Shown here: piece by piece, positions 1 to 8,363 of the stretch | How the letters are laid out: every line of letters starts with the position of its first letter | How positions within the stretch are numbered: the stretch's first letter is position 1 | Assembly: GCF_000712135.1 (NCBI RefSeq) | Contig: NZ_JOOE01000003.1 | Coordinates: 496,001-560,000 of the forward strand | Reading direction: 5' to 3' | DNA: 64,000 nucleotides | From: Sphingomonas sp. UNC305MFCol5.2 | Lineage (GTDB): Bacteria; Pseudomonadota; Alphaproteobacteria; Sphingomonadales; Sphingomonadaceae | Translations under genes and position numbers: made by a program | Notes under the pieces: generated by a model | Told to the model about the DNA's origin: nothing | Databases searched by the model: none | Seen by the model: the letters and a program-made list of their open reading frames with translations, nothing else

Positions 1-186
1 GACGACATTGGCGAGACCCGCCTCGGCGCGGGCGGGAAACACGCGGCCCTGCGGCTCGATGATCAGGTCGTAATCCTCGACCGTCTGGCCCGACCAGAGG
101 ATCGGCTTGAGGCGGAGGTTGTTGCGGGCGAAAGCGGCAGGCTCGGCATAGTCGAACCGGGTCACGTGGCGGATCTGGTACAGCAT
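1..186 (-). CDS. Transglutaminase-like protein, N-terminal part (cut by window edge)
   Basis: The first 62 codons are visible, beginning MLYQIRHVTRFDYAEPAAF. This matches the beta-rich N-terminal domain (Bact_transglu_N) that precedes the Cys-His-Asp transglutaminase core; the core lies beyond the window. The ATG follows the stop of the upstream ATP-grasp/alpha-E gene by 5 bases, so the two are one transcription unit. In such loci the transglutaminase-like protein, the circularly permuted ATP-grasp and the alpha-E protein occur together and are thought to build or modify a peptide; the substrate is not known. The family call is firm, the catalytic part is unseen. Confidence 0.8.
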   Translation of the reverse strand, partial: MLYQIRHVTRFDYAEPAAFARNNLRLKPILWSGQTVEDYDLIIEPQGRVFPARAEAGLANVV

Positions 187-191
187 GCCGG

Positions 192-2675
192 TTATGCGAG
201 GACGAGGCCGGCGGCACGCAGCGGTTCGGCGCCGTGCAGGAAGTAGCGCCTTGCGATCGCCCCCGAAAGATTCGTCAGGCGGGTTTCGAGATCGCCCAAC
301 ATCGCATCGCTCAGCCGCGTCGCGCTGGCGGTGACGAGGAGTGCCGCGATCTCGCGCGCCTGTGCCTGTTGCGGCTCGGCGAGACCGTCGTCGGAAAGCA
401 CCGGCAGCGTGTTGAGATGCGCCGAGATCGCCGCGACCTGGAAGGCGAGCGCCCGGGGATTATGGGGGTCGAGCGTCACCAGATCGAGCACGGGCACGCG
501 CGCCATCCCGGTCAGGTAGCGCTGGCGATAGCTGATCTGGCTGTCCAGCAGGTCGAGCAGGGTCGACAGATCGTCGCTGGTCGCCTGCGCGCCGCCAAAG
601 GCGCGGATGAAGCGGATCGCGCCCAATGCGCGCTCGATCCGGCGGCCGATGTCGTGGAAGCGCCACGCATCGGTGCGCGTCATATGCTCGCTCGCCAGTC
701 CGTTGAGCGCCGAATAGCGGCGCTGGAGCGAGCCCGCTTTGTCGAGCAGCACGCCGCGTTGCGGGAAGGGCGCGTCGAGCAGGCGGATCATGTCGGCCGA
801 GAGCCGCTCGCGCGAGACCTCGCCGATCAGCCGCGCCTGACCATTGATCGCGCGGACGCTGTAATACTCCCCCTCGTCTTCCAGCGCGGTACGCGCGAGT
901 TGAGTCAGATCGGCGCGTTTGAAGCCCTTGGGCTCGGGCGCCGCGCCCGCAGCCACGACCAGCCGGGTGAGGCGCGCGACGGTATCCGCTGCCAGCGCGG
1001 CACCGGTGTCGGCGCTGATCGAATGGCCGAGCAGGACGCGGAGCAGCCCGAGCAATGCCTCGCCGCGTTCGAGATAGCGGCCGAGCCAGAACAGATTGTC
1101 GGCGACGCGGCTGGGCAGGGTGCCCGGATTGCGGCGGAGCTGGGTGGTGTCGTCCGAAGGCAGCAGCGATACCGGTGCGACCGGATCGGGCCCGTGGATG
1201 CAGACATCGGCCGACCACATCCCCTCTCCCATCACCGCGGCGCGCGGATCCGGATGCTCGCCGATGCGCGCGAAGCCGCCGGGGAGCACGGTCCAGCGGC
1301 CCTCGCCGTCGCGTGCGGCGAAGACGCGCAGCGTGAACGGGCGCGGCGCAAGCCCATCCCCGGCCACCGTCGGCATGGTCGAGAGGCGGACGATCTCCTG
1401 CCCGACATAATCTTGCGGGCGGCGCGTCATATCGTCGAGCAGGGCGGCGCGTTCGTCGGGGCCCAGCGCCGCGCCGAGCACCGTCTCGCCGGCGGGCAGT
1501 CCGAGCGGCGCGCTCCCGAACGCCGGCGCGATCAGCAGCGATTCCAGGTTGGCGGCGACATATTGGCGTTCGGCATCCTGCCCGCACCACCAGGTCGCGA
1601 TATTGGGAAGCGCGAGCGGCGCGCCGGTCAGCACTTCCGCCAGCCGCGGCAGGAATGCGGCGAAGGCGGGTGCTTCGAGCAGCCCGGCGCCGGGCGCGTT
1701 GGCGATGACGACATTGCCCGCGGCGATCGCGTCGATCACGCCGGGCACGCCGATCGTCGAATGCGAATCGAGCGCGAGCGGATCGAGCAGTCGCGGATCG
1801 AGCCGGTGCCACAGGGCATCGACTCGCTTCATGCCCGCAATGGTGCGGACATAGAGCTTGTCGTCGAGTACCGCGAGATCGGCGCCCTCGACGAGGAGGA
1901 AACCGAGATAGCGGGCGAGATGCGCCTGTTCGGCGTAACTCGGGTTGAGGCGGCCGGGCGTGAGCAAGGCGATCCGCGGCTCGGCGCGCCGGCACGCCGC
2001 CGCCACGCCTTCACGGAAGGCGGCGAAGAAGGGTGCGTGGCGCTCGATGTTGAGCCGCGACTGGAGCTCGCCCAGGGTCCGCGCGATCGCCAGCCGGTTC
2101 TCCAGCGCATAGCCTGCGCCGGCGGGCGCGCGGAGATGATCGGCGAGGACGCGCCATTCGCCCGAAGGCCCGCGACACAGATCGGCGGCGACGAACTGGA
2201 GATGGTGGCCGCCGGGCGGCGTGAGCCGGGCGAGCGGGCGAAGGAAGAAGGGGCTGCCGGTTACGAGCGCGGCGGGGACGTGGCCATCGGCGACCAGCCG
2301 CGCTTCGCCGTACAGGTCCTGGAGAATGGTTTCGAGCAATTCGGCGCGCTGGACGACACCCTGGGCGATGCCGTCCCATTCGGCTTTTCCGATCAGCAGC
2401 GGGACGGGCGAGAGCGGCCAGGGGCGCTCCTCGCCTTCGTCGGGGATGCGGAAACCGGTGCCGATATCCTCGGCATGGCGTTGCGCGCGCTCGCGGGCGG
2501 GTTCGAGGCCTTCGCCCGAAACCGCGGCGAGTTCCTCGAACATTGCCCTCCACGCCGGATCGCGGCCGCTGGCGCAGAGCACGTCGCTGTCGGGAACATG
2601 GCCGCAATAATCAGCGATCCAGCGATCGGCGATGGTCGCGGCGTCGAACAACGATGTCGCGGCGCGGGTGGCCAA
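192..2675 (-). CDS. Circularly permuted ATP-grasp / alpha-E fusion protein
   Basis: This 827-residue protein joins two modules often encoded separately. Residues about 70-490 are a circularly permuted type 2 ATP-grasp (DUF404/DUF407), an ATP-dependent carboxylate-amine ligase fold. Residues about 520-820 are a helical alpha-E domain (DUF403) starting near PSRVADNLFWLGRYLERGE. I chose the TTG at 2675 because AGGAAG lies 6 bases upstream and no better ATG is present. The transglutaminase-like gene follows directly. From family context the system makes an unknown peptide-like product; no substrate can be read from the sequence. Confidence 0.85.
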   Translation of the reverse strand: MATRAATSLFDAATIADRWIADYCGHVPDSDVLCASGRDPAWRAMFEELAAVSGEGLEPARERAQRHAEDIGTGFRIPDEGEERPWPLSPVPLLIGKAEWDGIAQGVVQRAELLETILQDLYGEARLVADGHVPAALVTGSPFFLRPLARLTPPGGHHLQFVAADLCRGPSGEWRVLADHLRAPAGAGYALENRLAIARTLGELQSRLNIERHAPFFAAFREGVAAACRRAEPRIALLTPGRLNPSYAEQAHLARYLGFLLVEGADLAVLDDKLYVRTIAGMKRVDALWHRLDPRLLDPLALDSHSTIGVPGVIDAIAAGNVVIANAPGAGLLEAPAFAAFLPRLAEVLTGAPLALPNIATWWCGQDAERQYVAANLESLLIAPAFGSAPLGLPAGETVLGAALGPDERAALLDDMTRRPQDYVGQEIVRLSTMPTVAGDGLAPRPFTLRVFAARDGEGRWTVLPGGFARIGEHPDPRAAVMGEGMWSADVCIHGPDPVAPVSLLPSDDTTQLRRNPGTLPSRVADNLFWLGRYLERGEALLGLLRVLLGHSISADTGAALAADTVARLTRLVVAAGAAPEPKGFKRADLTQLARTALEDEGEYYSVRAINGQARLIGEVSRERLSADMIRLLDAPFPQRGVLLDKAGSLQRRYSALNGLASEHMTRTDAWRFHDIGRRIERALGAIRFIRAFGGAQATSDDLSTLLDLLDSQISYRQRYLTGMARVPVLDLVTLDPHNPRALAFQVAAISAHLNTLPVLSDDGLAEPQQAQAREIAALLVTASATRLSDAMLGDLETRLTNLSGAIARRYFLHGAEPLRAAGLVLA

Positions 2676-2775
2676 TTGCGCTTCCTTTCGAAGGCGCGGT
2701 GATGGGGGAAAGCATGTTGCATGGCAACAAGGGAGATGCCCGGAGGCACGCCCTGTCGCCGTGCGGACGTGTGCC

Positions 2776-3651
2776 TCAGCCCTTGGCCTGCTTGTCGCGC
2801 CAGAAGTCCTGGACGATCCGCCAGCCTTCCTCCGCCGTCTCGACGAAGTGGAACAGGCCCAGGTCGCGCGGGCCGATCACGCCTTCCTCGCACAGGGCCT
2901 CGAAATTGACGACGCGCTGCCAGAAGTCCTTGCCGTAGAACAGCACCGGGATCGGATCGATCTTGCCGGTCTGGATCAGGGTCAGCAGCTCGAAGCTCTC
3001 GTCGAACGTGCCGAAGCCGCCCGGGAACACCGCCACTGCGCGCGCATGGAGCAGGAAGTGCATTTTCCGGAGCGCGAAATAGTGGAACTGCATCGACAGC
3101 GACGGCGTGACATAGGGGTTCGGCGCCTGCTCGTGCGGCAGCACGATGTTGAGCGCCACCGTGTCCGCGCCGACGTCGCGCGCGCCGCGGTTCGCGGCTT
3201 CCATGATCGACGGGCCGCCGCCCGAGCACACCACGAAGTGGCGCTTGCCTGCCGCGTCGAGCGGGAAGTTGCTCACCATCTGCGCCAGCTCGCGCGCGAC
3301 GTCGTAATAATGCGATTTCTCGATCAGCCGTTCGGCGATCTTCTTCTGCTCGGGCGTGTCGGCGAGCTCGAGCAGCGCCTTCGCCTTTTCCGGCTCGGGG
3401 ATGCGCGCCGAGCCGTAGACGACGAAGGTCGAGGCGATATTGGCCTCGTCGAGGATCAATTGCGGCTTGAGCAGCTCCAGCTGGAAGCGAACCGGCCGCA
3501 GATCCTCCCGCAAAAGGAAATCCATATCCTGAAACGCAAGCCGATAGGCCGGATGTTCGGTCTGGGGCGTGCCGCTGTTGGTGTTGGCGTTCTCGGCTTC
3601 CTGCTGCGCGGGGCGGAAGACGCGGCTCGGGACGCGTGTGTCGTTGCTCAT
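2776..3651 (-). CDS. LOG-family (TIGR00730) Rossmann-fold protein, long form
   Basis: The 291-residue protein carries the lysine decarboxylase-like/LOG fold with the signature PGGFGTFDE near residue 230, and SGGGPSIMEAANRGA as the nucleotide-binding glycine loop. LOG enzymes are phosphoribohydrolases releasing a base from nucleoside 5'-monophosphates. This long form has an N-terminal extension of about 85 residues before the Rossmann core (FVVYGSARIPEP), so its substrate may differ from the short LOG protein encoded at 44152. It sits 100 bases upstream of the ATP-grasp gene on the same strand. Confidence 0.85.
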   Translation of the reverse strand: MSNDTRVPSRVFRPAQQEAENANTNSGTPQTEHPAYRLAFQDMDFLLREDLRPVRFQLELLKPQLILDEANIASTFVVYGSARIPEPEKAKALLELADTPEQKKIAERLIEKSHYYDVARELAQMVSNFPLDAAGKRHFVVCSGGGPSIMEAANRGARDVGADTVALNIVLPHEQAPNPYVTPSLSMQFHYFALRKMHFLLHARAVAVFPGGFGTFDESFELLTLIQTGKIDPIPVLFYGKDFWQRVVNFEALCEEGVIGPRDLGLFHFVETAEEGWRIVQDFWRDKQAKG

Positions 3652-3684
3652 TTGGCTCGGCTTAGGCCGATCGCGCGGTCTTGC

Positions 3685-4350
3685 CTAGGCGCAGAACGGT
3701 CCCCGGCCCATGTCGAGATGGAGGTGGTTGTAATGCGCGGCATTATAGTCGGGGCCGAGCACCGTCCTGAAGCGCTTGCACGCCGAATTGTGGATCACTT
3801 CGAAGAATTGGCGGACGGCCGGATCGCCTGACCTCCAGCCGGTCTCGACGCGGATCCTGCGGCCGTCGGCAAGCACGAAGCCGCCCACGTCCACGGCGTT
3901 GCCGAGGCCATGCTCGGACATCCGCGCGCCCGATTGTCCGCCGCCGCCGATGATGCCCCGGCACGAATAGGTGCCGAAACTCTCGACCCGGACCAGTTCG
4001 CTGCCGAGGATCTGCTTGGCCGCGGGCGCGACTGCGAAGCGCACCCACGCAGTGAAGGTCCGGGCCAGCGGGCAGCGCATCGACTTGAGATTGGTTACCG
4101 GCACGCCGATATCGAGCAATTCCACGGCGCCGGTGACGATGCAGCCACTGCCGAAATCGCGATCGGGCAGCGGCGAATAGCGCACCCGCTCGCGCGACAG
4201 GTCGGCGAAGCATTGCTGCGTCTCGCGCGGGGTGGGCCGGTTGAGCGTGATCGGCCCCGATCTGCGCTCCCGAATCGGCGCCGGACGGTCATTGTCGTCG
4301 CCCGCACAACCGGCAAGCAATAGAGCGAGGAACATGACGCCGATGCGCAT
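3685..4350 (-). CDS. Extensin-like domain lipoprotein
   Basis: The protein has 221 residues from the chosen ATG at 4350. It opens with MRIGVMFLALLLAGC, a lipoprotein signal with the lipidated Cys at residue 15, and I chose this start because it gives a proper lipobox; longer in-frame starts put it internally. The rest is an extensin-like C-terminal (DUF882/peptidase M15-like) domain with HGLGNAVDVGGF and a final AAHYNHLHLDMGRG, the His/Asp pattern expected for a zinc peptidase-like fold. It probably acts on the cell envelope from the outer or inner membrane; the substrate is not known. Confidence 0.8.
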   Translation of the reverse strand: MRIGVMFLALLLAGCAGDDNDRPAPIRERRSGPITLNRPTPRETQQCFADLSRERVRYSPLPDRDFGSGCIVTGAVELLDIGVPVTNLKSMRCPLARTFTAWVRFAVAPAAKQILGSELVRVESFGTYSCRGIIGGGGQSGARMSEHGLGNAVDVGGFVLADGRRIRVETGWRSGDPAVRQFFEVIHNSACKRFRTVLGPDYNAAHYNHLHLDMGRGPFCA

Positions 4351-4412
4351 GTCACGGGCATAGCATGGCGATTCTGAAGATTCGCTGCTGCTCGTCGCAC
4401 GGACGCACCGGT

Positions 4413-4440
4413 TTGACTCTCGCATTGGTAGCGCTACCAT
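4413..4440 (+). promoter_or_regulatory. Promoter overlapped by LacI-type palindromic operator
   Basis: TTGACT (4413-4418) and TACCAT (4435-4440) form a -35/-10 pair with a 16-base spacer. TGGTAGCGCTACCA at 4426-4439 is a perfect 14-base palindrome lying across the spacer and -10. It has the form of LacI/GalR-family operators with a central CG step and resembles xylose/xylan repressor boxes of Xanthomonas and Caulobacter as I recall them. Binding would block the polymerase, so the esterase 44 bases downstream is probably sugar-induced. The palindrome is seen directly; the regulator is inferred. Confidence 0.65.
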
Positions 4441-4483
4441 GTCCCAAGGCATCGCCCTGAGACGGTGCGCACCGGAGAGGCCC

Positions 4484-5371
4484 ATGACCAGACTGCTCGC
4501 CGCCTTCGCCTGGGCGCTCGCCTTGCTCGCATCGCCGGCCTGGGCGCAAGATCCGCCCGCCACGCCGCAGCGGATCGCCTTATGGGCCGATGGCGCGCCG
4601 GGATTCGAGAGCCGCAAGAATATCCCCGAACAGGCCGAGGCCTATTGGCTCAAGCCGGTCAACGACCCGAGCATCACCTATTTCCCCGCCCGCCCCGGAC
4701 GCGAGACCGGCGCGGCGGTGTTGCTGATGCCCGGCGGTGCGCACCAATTCCTCGTCATCACCAGCGAAGGCAACGATGCCGCGCGCTGGTTCAACGAGCG
4801 CGGCATCGCGGCATTCGTGCTGCGCTACAGGCTCTTCCGCGGCAAGGATTCGCCGTACAAGTTCGAACATGCCCGCCAGGATGCCGAGCGCGCGATGCGG
4901 ACGATCCGGTCGCGGGCCGGCGAATGGAAGCTCGATCCGCACAAGATCGGCGTGGTCGGCTTCTCCGCCGGGGGCGAGCTGGCGCGCGTGACCTTGCTCA
5001 GTCCACCGGTCCCCGCGCCGGGCAAAGGCGACGCAGTCGACCGGCTCTCGTCCCGTCCCGATTTCGGCGTGCTGGTCTTCCCGGGCCCGCTGCACGGCGA
5101 GGAGAAGATCACCCGCGATTCGCCGCCCTTGCTGATGGCCGCGACCAATGACGACCAATGCTGCTCGCAACCGATCATCGACTTGCTGAACGCGTATCGC
5201 GCCGCGGGCGCCTCGTCCGAGCTCCACATGTATGCGGCGGGCGGTCATGCGTTCAACATGGGCGAGAGCACGCCGATGGTCAGTCTGCGCAACTGGCCGT
5301 CACGGATCACCGACTGGATGACCGACCGCGGCCTTCTGGCGAAATGGCCGCCCGAGCCGTCGAAACCGTAG
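4484..5371 (+). CDS. Secreted alpha/beta-hydrolase esterase
   Basis: The protein has 295 residues with a signal peptide ending at SPAWAQ (about residue 22). The nucleophile elbow GFSAGGE and a late GGHAFNMGES give the Ser and His of an alpha/beta hydrolase triad; an oxyanion motif is at MPGGAHQF. The layout fits the BD-FAE/acetyl-xylan-esterase-like group often annotated as endo-1,4-beta-xylanase. The ATG at 4484 was chosen over 4439 because it starts the signal peptide and follows GGAGAGG. With the LacI-type operator upstream, a periplasmic role in plant-sugar ester hydrolysis is likely, though the exact substrate is unproven. Confidence 0.8.
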   Translation: MTRLLAAFAWALALLASPAWAQDPPATPQRIALWADGAPGFESRKNIPEQAEAYWLKPVNDPSITYFPARPGRETGAAVLLMPGGAHQFLVITSEGNDAARWFNERGIAAFVLRYRLFRGKDSPYKFEHARQDAERAMRTIRSRAGEWKLDPHKIGVVGFSAGGELARVTLLSPPVPAPGKGDAVDRLSSRPDFGVLVFPGPLHGEEKITRDSPPLLMAATNDDQCCSQPIIDLLNAYRAAGASSELHMYAAGGHAFNMGESTPMVSLRNWPSRITDWMTDRGLLAKWPPEPSKP

Positions 5372-5382
5372 AAGTTCGCGGG

Positions 5383-5410
5383 TTGACTTCGCGCCCGCCG
5401 CCGCTAGGGC
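5383..5410 (+). promoter_or_regulatory. serC promoter
   Basis: TTGACT at 5383-5388 and TAGGGC at 5405-5410 are separated by 16 bases. The CTAGGG form of the -10 is common in alphaproteobacterial housekeeping promoters. Transcription would start near 5416, leaving a leader of about 50 bases before the serC ATG, which contains two hairpins. Confidence 0.55.
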
Positions 5411-5467
5411 CGTCGACGGGCCACGCGGTCCCAACGCCGCGCGTGCTCTCTGCAAGGAGAGACTGAC
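5411..5467 (+). ncRNA. Structured serC leader, candidate serC RNA motif
   Basis: The leader holds two stems. GGGCC (5418-5422) pairs with GGTCC (5427-5431) around ACGC. CTCTC (5446-5450) pairs with GAGAG (5457-5461) and encloses the Shine-Dalgarno AAGGAG, so ribosome access depends on this hairpin. A serC RNA motif has been described upstream of serC in alphaproteobacteria; position and hairpin content agree, but I could not align it to the family model. It could be a regulatory leader whose ligand, if any, is unknown. Confidence 0.5.
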
Positions 5468-6628
5468 ATGAGTGATTCTGCCGTTACCGACGCCACAGCT
5501 GCGTCCACTGCCAAGCCCGCCACCAGGCCGGCCCGCCCCTTTTTCTCTTCCGGTCCCTGCGCCAAGCCTCCGGGCTGGGATGCGTCGAAGCTCGCCAGCG
5601 AATCGCTCGGCCGCTCGCATCGCTCGAAGATCGGCAAGACCCGCCTGCAATATGCCATCGACCTGATGCGCGAGCTGCTGCAGCTGCCGGACACGCATCG
5701 CATCGGCATCGTTCCCGGATCGGACACCGGCGCCTTCGAAATGGCGATGTGGACGATGCTCGGCGCGCGCCCAGTGACCACGCTTGCCTGGGAGAGCTTC
5801 GGTGAAGGTTGGGTCACCGATGCGGTCAAGCAGCTCAAGCTCGATCCGACCGTGCTCCGCGCCGACTATGGCCAGCTTCCCGATCTCGACCAGGTCGATT
5901 GGTCGAACGACGTTTTGTTCACCTGGAACGGCACCACCTCGGGCGTGCGCGTGCCGAACGGCGACTGGATCCCCGACAACCGTGAGGGCCTGAGCTTCGC
6001 CGACGCGACCAGCGCGGTGTTCGCCTATGACCTGCCATGGGACAAGATCGATGTCGCGACCTTCTCGTGGCAGAAGGTATTGGGCGGCGAGGGCGGTCAC
6101 GGCGTGCTGATCCTCGGCCCGCGCGCTGTCGAGCGGCTCGAGAATTACACTCCCGCCTGGCCGCTGCCCAAGGTGTTCCGCCTCGTCGCCAAGGGCAAGC
6201 TCGCCGAAGGCGTGTTCAAGGGCGAGACGATCAACACCCCGTCGATGCTCGCCGTCGAGGACGCGATCTTCGCGCTCGAATGGGGTAAGTCGATCGGCGG
6301 CGCCCAGGGCCTGATCGCCCGCAGCAATGCCAACGCCGCCGCGCTCCAGAAGATCGTCGCGACACGCGACTGGCTCGGCAATCTCGCCGAAGACGAATCG
6401 ATCCGCTCGACCACCAGCGTCTGCCTGACGGTCGAGGGCGCCGACGAGGCGTTCATCAAGACGTTCGCCGGGCTGCTCGACAAGGAAGGCGCCGCCTATG
6501 ACGTCGCCGGCTATCGCGATGCCCCCGCGGGCCTGCGCATCTGGTGCGGCGCGACCGTCGACACCGCCGATATCGAGGCGCTCGGGCCCTGGCTCGACTG
6601 GGCCTACGTGACCGCCAAGGCAGCTTAA
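5468..6628 (+). CDS. serC: Phosphoserine aminotransferase
   Basis: The 386-residue class V aminotransferase makes 3-phosphoserine from 3-phosphohydroxypyruvate and glutamate, the second step of serine synthesis. The PLP lysine lies in FSWQKVLGGEGGHG, and the N-terminal FFSSGPCAKPPGWD is typical of the alphaproteobacterial form. An extra run rich in Ala/Thr/Pro occupies the first 22 residues. serA, the preceding step of the pathway, lies directly downstream across a palindromic repeat, so the two are probably cotranscribed. Confidence 0.95.
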   Translation: MSDSAVTDATAASTAKPATRPARPFFSSGPCAKPPGWDASKLASESLGRSHRSKIGKTRLQYAIDLMRELLQLPDTHRIGIVPGSDTGAFEMAMWTMLGARPVTTLAWESFGEGWVTDAVKQLKLDPTVLRADYGQLPDLDQVDWSNDVLFTWNGTTSGVRVPNGDWIPDNREGLSFADATSAVFAYDLPWDKIDVATFSWQKVLGGEGGHGVLILGPRAVERLENYTPAWPLPKVFRLVAKGKLAEGVFKGETINTPSMLAVEDAIFALEWGKSIGGAQGLIARSNANAAALQKIVATRDWLGNLAEDESIRSTTSVCLTVEGADEAFIKTFAGLLDKEGAAYDVAGYRDAPAGLRIWCGATVDTADIEALGPWLDWAYVTAKAA

Positions 6629-6629
6629 C

Positions 6630-6753
6630 TCCCTCTCCCCTTCAGGGGAGAGGGTCGGGGAGAGGGGCATATCGCGAGCCGCTCGTCTCCATCACTGCCC
6701 CTCTCCCTCGCTTCGCTACGCTCGCTTGCCCTCTCCCCTGAAGGGGAGAGGGA
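6630..6753. repeat. Intergenic inverted repeat, CCCTCTCCCC family
   Basis: Two 25-base arms, 6630-6654 and 6729-6753, are perfect reverse complements, and each arm is itself nearly palindromic around TTCA/TGAA. A second inner pair (GGGGAGAGGGGC at 6657-6668 against GCCCCTCTCCCT at 6697-6708) makes a larger nested hairpin. It contains no gene. It sits inside the serC-serA unit, with its right arm ending just before the serA ribosome binding site. Confidence 0.85.
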
Positions 6754-6766
6754 ATGGAGAATGAAA

Positions 6767-8344
6767 ATGCCCAAAGTCCTCATTTCCGACAAAATGGACC
6801 CCAAGGCCGCGCAGATCTTCCGCGAGCGCGGCGTCGAGGTCGACGAAATCACCGGCAAGACTCCCGAAGAGCTCATCGCGATCATCGGCCAGTATGACGG
6901 CCTCGCGATCCGCAGCTCGACCAAGGTGACCAAGGAAATCCTCGAAGCCGCCACCAACCTCAAGGTCGTCGGACGCGCCGGAATCGGCGTCGACAATGTC
7001 GACATCCCCTCGGCCTCGGCCAAGGGCGTGGTGGTCATGAACACCCCGTTCGGCAATTCGATCACCACCGCCGAGCACGCCATCGCATTGATGTTCGCGC
7101 TCGCCCGCGACCTGCCCGAGGCCGACAAGTCGACTCAGGCCGGCAAGTGGGAGAAGAACCGCTTCATGGGCGTCGAAGTCACCGGCAAGACTTTGGGCCT
7201 GATCGGCGCAGGCAATATCGGCTCGATCGTCGCCGACCGCGCACTTGGCCTCAAGATGAAGGTGATCGCATACGATCCCTTCCTCACGCCCGAGCGCGCG
7301 CTGGAGATGGGCGTCGAGAAGATGACGCTCGACGATCTGCTGCTGCGCGCCGACTTCATCACGCTGCACACGCCGCTGACCGATCAGACGCGCAACATCC
7401 TCAGCCGCGAGAACCTCGCCAAGACGAAGAAGGGCGTCCGCATCATCAATTGCGCGCGCGGCGGGCTGATCGACGAGGCAGCGCTCAAGGAGGGCCTGGA
7501 ATCGGGCCATATCGGCGGCGCGGCGCTCGACGTGTTCGTGCAGGAGCCGGCCAAGGAATCGCCGCTCTTCGGCACGCCCAACTTCATCTCGACACCGCAT
7601 CTCGGCGCCTCGACCAACGAGGCACAGGTCAATGTCGCGATCCAGGTCGCCGAGCAGATGGCGGACTATCTCGTCTCGGGCGGCGTCACCAACGCGCTCA
7701 ACGTGCCTTCGCTCTCCGCTGAGGAAGCGCCGCGGCTCAAGCCGTACATGGCGCTCGCCGAGAAGCTCGGTAGCCTGATCGGCCAGCTCGCGCATGGCGA
7801 GATCGCGCGCGTCTCGATCCACAGCGAAGGCGCCGCGGCCGAATTGAACCAGAAGCCGATCGTCAGCGCCGTGCTCGCCGGTTTCCTGCGCGTCCATTCG
7901 GACACGGTGAACATGGTCAACGCGCCCTATCTCGCCAAGGAGCGCGGCATGGAAGTGCGCGAAGTCCGCAACGAGAAGGAAGGCGATTACCACACTTTGC
8001 TGCGCGTCTCGGTCAAGACCGAGGCGGGTGAGCGTTCGGTCGCCGGCACCCTGTTCTCGAACGCGCAGCCGCGCCTCGTCGAATTGTTCGGGATCAAGGT
8101 CGAGGCCGATCTGATCGGCAACATGCTCTATGTCGTCAACGAGGATGCGCCGGGCTTCATCGGCCGGCTCGGCACCACTCTGGGCGAAGCGGGCGTCAAC
8201 ATCGGCACCTTCCATCTCGGCCGCCGCGATGCCGGCGGCGAAGCGGTGCTGCTGCTGTCGATCGACAATGAAGTCACGCCCGAGCTCGTCGCCACGGTCC
8301 GCGCGCTGCCCGGCGTGAAGACGGCGATGGCGCTCAAGTTCTGA
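6767..8344 (+). CDS. serA: D-3-phosphoglycerate dehydrogenase, long form
   Basis: The 525-residue enzyme oxidises 3-phosphoglycerate to 3-phosphohydroxypyruvate, the first step of serine synthesis. It shows the NAD fold GLIGAGNIGSIVADRAL, the catalytic region NCARGGLIDE, the His in STPHLGAST, an intervening allosteric substrate-binding domain, and a C-terminal ACT domain (GFIGRLGTTLGEAGVNIG). I prefer ATG 6767 to ATG 6761 because GGAGA at 6756-6760 then has normal spacing. The ACT domain implies feedback control, probably by serine. It is 19 bases upstream of hisZ. Confidence 0.95.
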   Translation: MPKVLISDKMDPKAAQIFRERGVEVDEITGKTPEELIAIIGQYDGLAIRSSTKVTKEILEAATNLKVVGRAGIGVDNVDIPSASAKGVVVMNTPFGNSITTAEHAIALMFALARDLPEADKSTQAGKWEKNRFMGVEVTGKTLGLIGAGNIGSIVADRALGLKMKVIAYDPFLTPERALEMGVEKMTLDDLLLRADFITLHTPLTDQTRNILSRENLAKTKKGVRIINCARGGLIDEAALKEGLESGHIGGAALDVFVQEPAKESPLFGTPNFISTPHLGASTNEAQVNVAIQVAEQMADYLVSGGVTNALNVPSLSAEEAPRLKPYMALAEKLGSLIGQLAHGEIARVSIHSEGAAAELNQKPIVSAVLAGFLRVHSDTVNMVNAPYLAKERGMEVREVRNEKEGDYHTLLRVSVKTEAGERSVAGTLFSNAQPRLVELFGIKVEADLIGNMLYVVNEDAPGFIGRLGTTLGEAGVNIGTFHLGRRDAGGEAVLLLSIDNEVTPELVATVRALPGVKTAMALKF

Positions 8345-8363
8345 GTGCGCTAGCGGCGGGTCG

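Noticed and set aside
234..2702. Plus-strand open frame of 822 codons opposite the ATP-grasp gene
   Set aside because: It is Arg/Ala/Gly-rich with no domain character, and the minus strand encodes a recognisable protein; open antisense frames are expected at this GC content.
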